Positions 59,858-64,000 of a DNA stretch of 64,000 bases are shown here, piece after piece. The stretch covers positions 286,016 to 350,015 of the forward strand of contig NZ_QBKP01000004.1 of NCBI RefSeq assembly GCF_003054195.1, given 5' to 3'. A program made the translations under genes and the position numbers. The notes under the pieces are model-generated. The model was not told the origin of the DNA and ran no database searches. It worked only from the letters and a program-made list of their open reading frames with translations. The stretch is from Gemmobacter caeni (GTDB taxonomy: Bacteria; Pseudomonadota; Alphaproteobacteria; Rhodobacterales; Rhodobacteraceae). Numbering within the stretch: position 1 is the first letter of the stretch; every line of letters begins with the position of its first letter.

Positions 59858-62683
59858 TTATCGGTTCTGCCGCGCGGCGCGAGCGCCCGCCACTGCAAGA
59901 TCGGCGGCGACTTGCTTCTTGGACCGGCGGAAGCTGTCGGCGTCGGGCGTGGTGATGGTGATGGTCTGGGGGGCGTTGATGATGGTGCCACCGGTCGAGG
60001 TGCCGCCGTTAAGCTCGACCCCGACCTTGCGGCCCCGCGACAGCGGAATGACAGCCTCATTGTCGTGCAAGACCGCCGGGATTCCGCTGGTGTTGGCAGT
60101 GCCTTCCGCGAAATGGGGGGCGTGGCGGAAGTTCGCGGGGGTCAGGGAGGCGAACCCCACGGGGCTGGTGGAGAGTCCACCTTCGGCGAAGGCCCCGACG
60201 GTTCCGAACATTGCCCCGAACAGGTCTCCCAGCCCGAAGCCTGCGGCCCCGGCGCCGGTCACGTTGCCGCCAAGCATCCCGACAAGCTCCTTGACCGCCA
60301 TGTCAGACACGACACGGGCAGCGGTCCCGGCGATTGCATCGCCCAGAGCGTTGATGTCGAATCTGCCGGTCGTGGCGAAGTCTGCGAGCGCGTTCGACAG
60401 GCTGTCCAGCGCCTGTTCTTCGATATGGCGTCCGGCTTCTACCCAAGTCGGCACGGAATCGAGCCACTCCTTAGCCGGGTCTTTGACGAGGCGCTGCAAC
60501 TCATCATTGAGCTTCCCCGCCGCGTCAATCTGCCGGATCATCGCCGCCGTCTGGTCGTCAATGGCCCCGCCCGCCGTGGTGGCGGCTTCGGCATAGAGCC
60601 GCGCGGCCTCTTCGGTGGCATAGGTGCCTGCGGCGACAGTCTGTAGGGTCAGCGTCTCGGCCTGCAAGCTGGTGAGGCGGTCTGTGAGCTGTTCCGCCGC
60701 CGACTTTTCGGCTTGAAGCGCGCCCGTCCGGGTCACCGATGCGGTGATGACGGCCTGTAGTTCGCGCGAGGTCATCGCGGCGGCGGGCTTGGTCGCTGCC
60801 GGGGTGCTGGTGGAGGTGACAGCCGCCTTGACGGGCTGGTAACTCACGTCTGTTACGTTCGTGATGCGGTCGAAAATGTCGCCCGATGCCTTCGGCGCGG
60901 CGATGGGCGTGGCCTTCGGCAGCGCAGGGGTCGAGATGACCGGGGCAGAGATATTGACCTTAATGCCCGCGAGCGCTTGCAGCGTGTTCAAGACGCGCAA
61001 GGCCTGCGCCGCTACGCCCGACATGCTGGTGGCAAGGCCATTGGCGGCGGTCGTGGCATCGGTGACGGGCTTGGCCATGTCCAGCCGCGCGAATTCGCGG
61101 GCCTTGCCTTCCATCTCATTGATCTTGCCGACAACTTCCTTCTGCGCGGTGGTCAGCTTTTCCATGCCCCCCGCCGCATCAACGATGGTCTGGCGCATCT
61201 GACCGTAGTAAGACGCCGCTGTTTCGGCGGTCGTCGCAGATTGCGCTTTCAGAAGCTGTTCGTTCAGGCGGGTGGCGGCTTCGGTGGTGAGGTCAAAGTC
61301 TTGCGCGAGCTTTCGGACTCGGCCTTCCTCAGTTCCGGCGAACCCGCGCAGGGAATCCCACCAGCGATTGAACCCTACGTCAGAATAGAATGACGACTTC
61401 GCGTCTTTGTATGCCGTTTCGGCTTCAAGCCGCGCGAGGTCGCGCTTTGCATTGGCGAGGGCCTGCACCTCTGCCCGCGCGCCCGCGTACTTTTGGGTGA
61501 GGGCTTCCAGATTGGCGGCTTCACCAGCCGTTGACTTGGCGGTGTTCATAGCCGCGTCGAGGTCTTTCAGAGCTTCGGCCAAGCTCTTTGTCGGCGGAAT
61601 GGCCTTTGACAGCCCATAATATAGAGCCGCGCCAAGGCCGATTGCGCCATATGTGATGAGCGACATGGGGCTGACCATGCCAAGCAGGCCGGATTTCAGC
61701 GCGCTGAATACCTGCGCGCGGCTGCCCAAGGTCTGGAATGTGCCTGCGAGCTGCCCGCCCTGCGTGACCATGATCGAAAGCGGCGACATGCCGCCTTGCA
61801 GCATGACCGCAATATCGGTGAGCTGGAAGCCCACCTGCTGCGCCGCGAAGGCGGCATTGCGGCCAGAACCGGCGAAGGTGTCGGCTGCCTGCCCGGCAGT
61901 CAAAAGCGCCTGTGCGGCGCGCTGACGCGCGGTCTCGGCCTGTCCGCTGGTCAGGATCGACTCCCGCTCGGCCTTTGCGATGCGGTCGAGCTGCGCCTCG
62001 TAATTTTTGCTGACTTGGTAAAGCGGCTGAAACTCGGCCCGCAGGCTGGCAATCGAGGCGGCGTGCTGGTCGACGGCGGCGGCGGTCTCACGGGCCTGCC
62101 GGTCAAGCTGCGCCTGCGCCCCGCGCGCGTATTCCGCAGCGGTCGCCGTTTGGGTCATCTCGACTCGGAGGTCTTCGTACGCGGACCGGGCCACGCGGAC
62201 GGCGGCAACATCCGGGGCGCGGGCAAGCTGCGCGTGCAAACGATCAATGGCGGCGTCAAGACGGTCCACCCCGGCGGTGTCGCCAAGGTCTTCAAGCCGG
62301 AAGGCCAGCTTCTGCGCGCTGGTGGTGGCTTGGCGCATCGCCATGCTTGCCGCGAGGGCTGCGCGCTGCGACTGGGTGCCGACCTTGGTCGAGGCGGTGC
62401 CCGCCTTGTCCATGGCGGTGGATAGCTCACGGGTGGCTGTGGTGGCCTTGGTAATGGGCGCGACGTTGAATTCGGGGCGGTGGTTTGCCAGCTTGGCGAA
62501 GGTGCCATCTGCCGCGCGGTCAAGGTCCGAGACGGCTTTCTTGACCGCAGACAGGGCGGCGGTGAAACGCTTGCTGCCAGCTTCGGCGGCGGCGGCGTCG
62601 ATCTTAAGGCGGAGTTCGTGGGTTTGTTCCAAGGTGGTGAGCTTTCGCGCTATTGCCTGTCGGGGGCGTGCTGGGTCCAGCAC
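59858..62683 (-). CDS. Phage tail tape-measure protein
   Basis: This 941-residue protein has the features of a tail length tape measure: long helical regions rich in Ala, Gln, Lys and Thr (residues about 20-290), a hydrophobic block (about 300-365, including LLGMVSPMSLITYGAIGLG), further Ala-rich helices, and a C-terminal lambda-tail-like end with AFAEGGLSTSPVGFASLTPANF. Tape measures set the length of siphophage tails. The start is GTG 62683, without a clear ribosome-binding site. No capsid, portal, chaperone or other tail gene is visible nearby, so it is isolated, either a prophage remnant or part of a satellite element. Confidence 0.85.
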   Translation of the reverse strand: MLDPARPRQAIARKLTTLEQTHELRLKIDAAAAEAGSKRFTAALSAVKKAVSDLDRAADGTFAKLANHRPEFNVAPITKATTATRELSTAMDKAGTASTKVGTQSQRAALAASMAMRQATTSAQKLAFRLEDLGDTAGVDRLDAAIDRLHAQLARAPDVAAVRVARSAYEDLRVEMTQTATAAEYARGAQAQLDRQARETAAAVDQHAASIASLRAEFQPLYQVSKNYEAQLDRIAKAERESILTSGQAETARQRAAQALLTAGQAADTFAGSGRNAAFAAQQVGFQLTDIAVMLQGGMSPLSIMVTQGGQLAGTFQTLGSRAQVFSALKSGLLGMVSPMSLITYGAIGLGAALYYGLSKAIPPTKSLAEALKDLDAAMNTAKSTAGEAANLEALTQKYAGARAEVQALANAKRDLARLEAETAYKDAKSSFYSDVGFNRWWDSLRGFAGTEEGRVRKLAQDFDLTTEAATRLNEQLLKAQSATTAETAASYYGQMRQTIVDAAGGMEKLTTAQKEVVGKINEMEGKAREFARLDMAKPVTDATTAANGLATSMSGVAAQALRVLNTLQALAGIKVNISAPVISTPALPKATPIAAPKASGDIFDRITNVTDVSYQPVKAAVTSTSTPAATKPAAAMTSRELQAVITASVTRTGALQAEKSAAEQLTDRLTSLQAETLTLQTVAAGTYATEEAARLYAEAATTAGGAIDDQTAAMIRQIDAAGKLNDELQRLVKDPAKEWLDSVPTWVEAGRHIEEQALDSLSNALADFATTGRFDINALGDAIAGTAARVVSDMAVKELVGMLGGNVTGAGAAGFGLGDLFGAMFGTVGAFAEGGLSTSPVGFASLTPANFRHAPHFAEGTANTSGIPAVLHDNEAVIPLSRGRKVGVELNGGTSTGGTIINAPQTITITTPDADSFRRSKKQVAADLAVAGARAARQNR

Positions 62684-62788
62684 AGGCGCGTTGAGGGAGG
62701 GAGTTTGTCGGGGTCAGGGGAGAAAGACGCGGGCGGACGAAAGGACCCAAGACCGCCCGCCCGCGAAGCTCTCCACTTCGACAAGAAA

Positions 62789-62817
62789 AGTATACCACGG
62801 GTGAGGCGAAACCCCAA
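62789..62817 (-). promoter_or_regulatory. Candidate promoter of the tape-measure operon
   Basis: On the minus strand, TTGGGG (-35) and TATACT (-10) are separated by 17 bases. The -10 matches the consensus in five of six positions. Transcription would start about 100 bases upstream of the GTG at 62683. Confidence 0.35.
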
Positions 62818-63001
62818 AGAACATAGCGGGAACGGTTTTTGGTGGCACGGCTTTCAATGCAACTATTTTCGACAAAATTTGTAAATTTTAGAGGGGTGAA
62901 TCGCGTTCCGAAGGGGGGGAGGGGGTCTTTCGGGCGGGTCCCCGGTCGGCGCAACTGTCGCCCCCGGGTGTGAACCAAAAGCGGGGCGCTAGAGGTGGAA
63001 T

Positions 63002-63109
63002 GTTGCATTTGCAACGATATTGGCGCGGGGTAAAATGCGCGCTGGAACGCGGATGTGAACCGATTTCGCGCGGTTGGACAAAATACGACATGCCGCAACG
63101 AAAAGTTGC
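63002..63109. promoter_or_regulatory. GTTGC/GCAAC operator-like dyads
   Basis: GTTGCA-TT-TGCAAC (63002-63015) and GCAAC-GAAAA-GTTGC (63095-63109) share the same half-site in different orders, about 90 bases apart. They could be a pair of repressor sites for the phage-like element. Chance is possible, since the half-site is short. Confidence 0.35.
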
Positions 63110-63228
63110 TAATGTAACTACGCGCGGTACCTGCGCCCTCCAGCGGCCCCACCCGGATACCGCCCCTTGGGACCCTAGATGTCGTTATTTCGTTGTGATT
63201 TTGTCTATATGATGTGCTAGTATGCCTT

Positions 63229-63454
63229 GCCCGCTGACGCGGGCCTCCACCCACTCACCCGCTCGCAATGTCGGTTTCATGCCAGATTGCCCATTTGCGA
63301 CATTTTCACCCTGAAACCGAGTGATATGGTGGGTTCAGGTGGCATTCTGAGGCGGCGATACGCAGTCGGAACGGGTCGGTTTTGCCGGTCGTCGGACACA
63401 ACATCTTGTGGTTTGGGGGTGTTTCTGGGTGGGTGTAGGCCCGCGTCAGCGGGC
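63229..63454. repeat. 24-bp inverted repeats flanking about 180 bp
   Basis: The arms 63229-63252 and 63431-63454 match in 23 of 24 positions in inverted orientation. Each carries the inner hairpin unit CCGCTGACGCGGG. Between them lie overlapping dyads: AATGTCG/CGACATT (63267-63273 and 63298-63304) and CGGTTTCA/TGAAACCG (63272-63279 and 63312-63319). The arrangement suggests a small mobile or structured unit. No gene is seen inside it. Confidence 0.6.
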
Positions 63455-63491
63455 GTTAGTGCCGTAAGTACCTGTTTTTGTTGAGGAAAAT

Positions 63492-63534
63492 AGATTCACA
63501 TATCGGAATCTGAATATAACATAATGGCCATTAT
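63492..63534. promoter_or_regulatory. Dyads upstream of the ATPase fragment
   Basis: AGATTC-N8-GAATCT (63492-63511) and the perfect palindrome ATAATGGCCATTAT (63521-63534) lie in A/T-rich DNA about 190 bases upstream of the truncated ATPase gene. They are candidate operator sites; a direct repeat GGTATGC-N3-GGTATGC follows near 63566. Confidence 0.35.
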
Positions 63535-63720
63535 CTGCTTTTGGAACGGATTCTGGGCAGTTCGGTATGCAATGGTATGCTGAAGGCGAGGGATGCAACC
63601 GGGTGGGAGGACGCAACGTGTCGGGATGCGCGGCGGCTGTGGAGAGGGTTTCCCGCTTGCCCTTGATCTGATGCGGCGTGTACCTTTCGTCATGTGCATT
63701 AGACAATATAGGGGCAGTTG

Positions 63721-63905
63721 TTGGAAAAGCTCGAAACGCTACGCGCAGTAATCACCCACGATCAAAGGGAATTTGGGCGAGCGTTATCCAAGGTTCTTTC
63801 GCCCGCACAACCTCTTCAATCGGAAGAGTACCTTAGAGGGCGTGCGGAACAGCTTCACGGTATAGAGAAGGCGCTTTACGCGCCTGGGCGGCATGTCCTA
63901 ATCCA
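63721..63905 (+). pseudogene. N-terminal fragment of a P-loop ATPase-like gene, cut by an IS
   Basis: The frame starts at TTG 63721 (or TTG 63718), with AGGGG upstream, just after an in-frame TAG at 63709. It gives 61 codons of plausible protein, including REFGRALSKVL, LRGRAEQLHGIEKAL and an APGRHVLI end. In several ATP-binding protein families, G-R/K-H-V-x-I is followed closely by a Walker A motif, so I infer a P-loop ATPase whose nucleotide site was beyond this point. The sequence then runs directly into the terminal repeat of an insertion sequence at 63906. The gene is thus broken. Which ATPase family, for example one involved in defence, cannot be told. Confidence 0.45.
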
Positions 63906-64000
63906 GGCTCTGTTGCACAAATCGGGTTATGGCCGAGGTTCCCCTTTCCCCGGACGGACTTATCCCACAGCTTCCGTGACGGGTATGCCGAGCGCGGTGT
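63906..64000. mobile_element. Left end of an IS5/IS903-type insertion sequence (partial)
   Basis: The sequence from 63906 begins GGCTCTGTTGCACAAATC, which agrees with the IS903 end (GGCTTTGTTGAATAAATC) in 15 of 18 bases. A transposase C-terminus follows on the minus strand. The element runs off the window. The nine bases before it (CCTAATCCA, 63897-63905) would be its target duplication if it is of the IS903 type. Confidence 0.6.
63960..64000 (-). CDS. Transposase C-terminal fragment
   Basis: On the minus strand the window edge cuts a frame whose last residues are TALGIPVTEAVG, ending at a TAA (63962-63960). The (M/L)G(I/M)PV pattern near the end is typical of IS5/IS903-type transposases, and the stop lies about 54 bases from the IS terminus, as in those elements. 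Only the last 12 codons are visible, so the identification rests on the combination with the terminal repeat. Confidence 0.5.
   Translation of the reverse strand, partial: TALGIPVTEAVG

Larger units (their letters stand above)
62684..63717. other. Gene-poor region rich in dyads
   Basis: About 1 kb between the tape-measure gene and the ATPase fragment has no coding region that I can support on either strand. It is less GC-rich than the core genome and contains many inverted repeats, listed separately. It has the look of a control region with operators and possibly a small RNA or a decayed gene. An open frame at 63523 starts like a ParA protein but ends after 19 codons. Confidence 0.55.

Noticed and set aside
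62604..63254. A 216-codon minus-strand frame upstream of the tape-measure gene
   Set aside because: It overlaps the start of the tape-measure gene in another frame, is rich in Arg, Pro and Thr without structure, and has no ribosome-binding site.
63523..63582. A ParA-like beginning (MAIICFWNG) at 63523
   Set aside because: The similarity covers only nine residues, and the frame ends after 19 codons without a Walker motif; probably chance.
63446..63706. An 86-codon minus-strand frame upstream of the ATPase fragment
   Set aside because: It runs through several dyads, has no homology and no good start context; more likely non-coding control DNA.
63906..64000. Reading the ATPase frame through into the IS sequence as part of the protein
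   Set aside because: The sequence after 63905 matches an IS terminal repeat and the translation loses all resemblance to the protein, so the native gene ends at the junction.

Overview
The window is a high-GC, gene-dense stretch of an alphaproteobacterial chromosome, most likely from the family Rhodobacteraceae (Paracoccus/Rhodobacter relatives). Supporting this are a phosphatidylcholine synthase, a 44-residue aa3-type cytochrome oxidase subunit IV, CtaA/Cox15 heme A synthase, a COQ9 homologue, a LysR/DUF1127 pair and a three-gene transglutaminase/ATP-grasp cluster. No ribosomal RNA or CRISPR array is present. Two tRNA genes are seen: Glu(UUC) at 4652 and Arg(ACG) at 58936.

Layout. 1-16 kb: the C-terminal part of a CodA-type deaminase whose active site predicts 5-methylcytosine as substrate; an MFS transporter; peptidase T; an MltB-like transglycosylase; tRNA-Glu; a divergent DUF1127/LysR pair with a P1 peptidase; LysE, Ogt, an EamA transporter behind a Pho-box-like site, and phosphatidylcholine synthase; a divergent HxlR/NAD(P)-binding protein pair; pyrF; a ROK kinase and cutC; three poorly known genes. 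16-26 kb: clpB, then a large minus-strand operon coding for transglutaminases, a circularly permuted ATP-grasp/alpha-E protein and DUF2126, which is an uncharacterised peptide-forming system. 26-32 kb: ThiE-like protein, TfoX-like protein, TrmJ, CtaA, M32 carboxypeptidase, and an MFS gene broken by an in-frame TAG, followed by a long palindromic repeat. 32-38 kb: an M19 dipeptidase divergent from a complete dipeptide-type ABC importer. 38-44 kb: GST, mscL, ald with a divergent Lrp regulator, an ArsR-ArsC fusion plus aquaglyceroporin, rpsU, coq9 and a quinone oxidoreductase. 45-57 kb: pheT, GNAT, mobA, azlCD, a small COX subunit, an acyl-CoA dehydrogenase operon, a Sua5/YrdC protein, and yidD-rnpA-rpmH. 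57-59 kb: an orphan histidine kinase, then tRNA-Arg.

From tRNA-Arg(ACG) to the right edge (59.0-64.0 kb) the character changes. Coding density drops, composition is less GC-rich in places, and the genes are phage-like or mobile. There is one isolated phage tail tape-measure gene with a 60-codon companion, a small unknown gene, more than 1 kb of gene-free DNA full of dyad symmetries, the first 61 codons of what looks like a P-loop ATPase, and an IS5/IS903-type insertion sequence that cuts this gene. I read this as a degenerate integrated element at a tRNA target. No integrase is visible inside the window, so the element may continue beyond it.

Most predicted functions are housekeeping: translation, respiration, envelope upkeep, and amino-acid and peptide handling. 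The parts most worth a second look are the deaminase active site, the Pho box in front of the EamA gene, the transglutaminase/ATP-grasp cluster, the broken MFS gene with its palindromic repeat, the ars fusion operon, and the 59-64 kb element.
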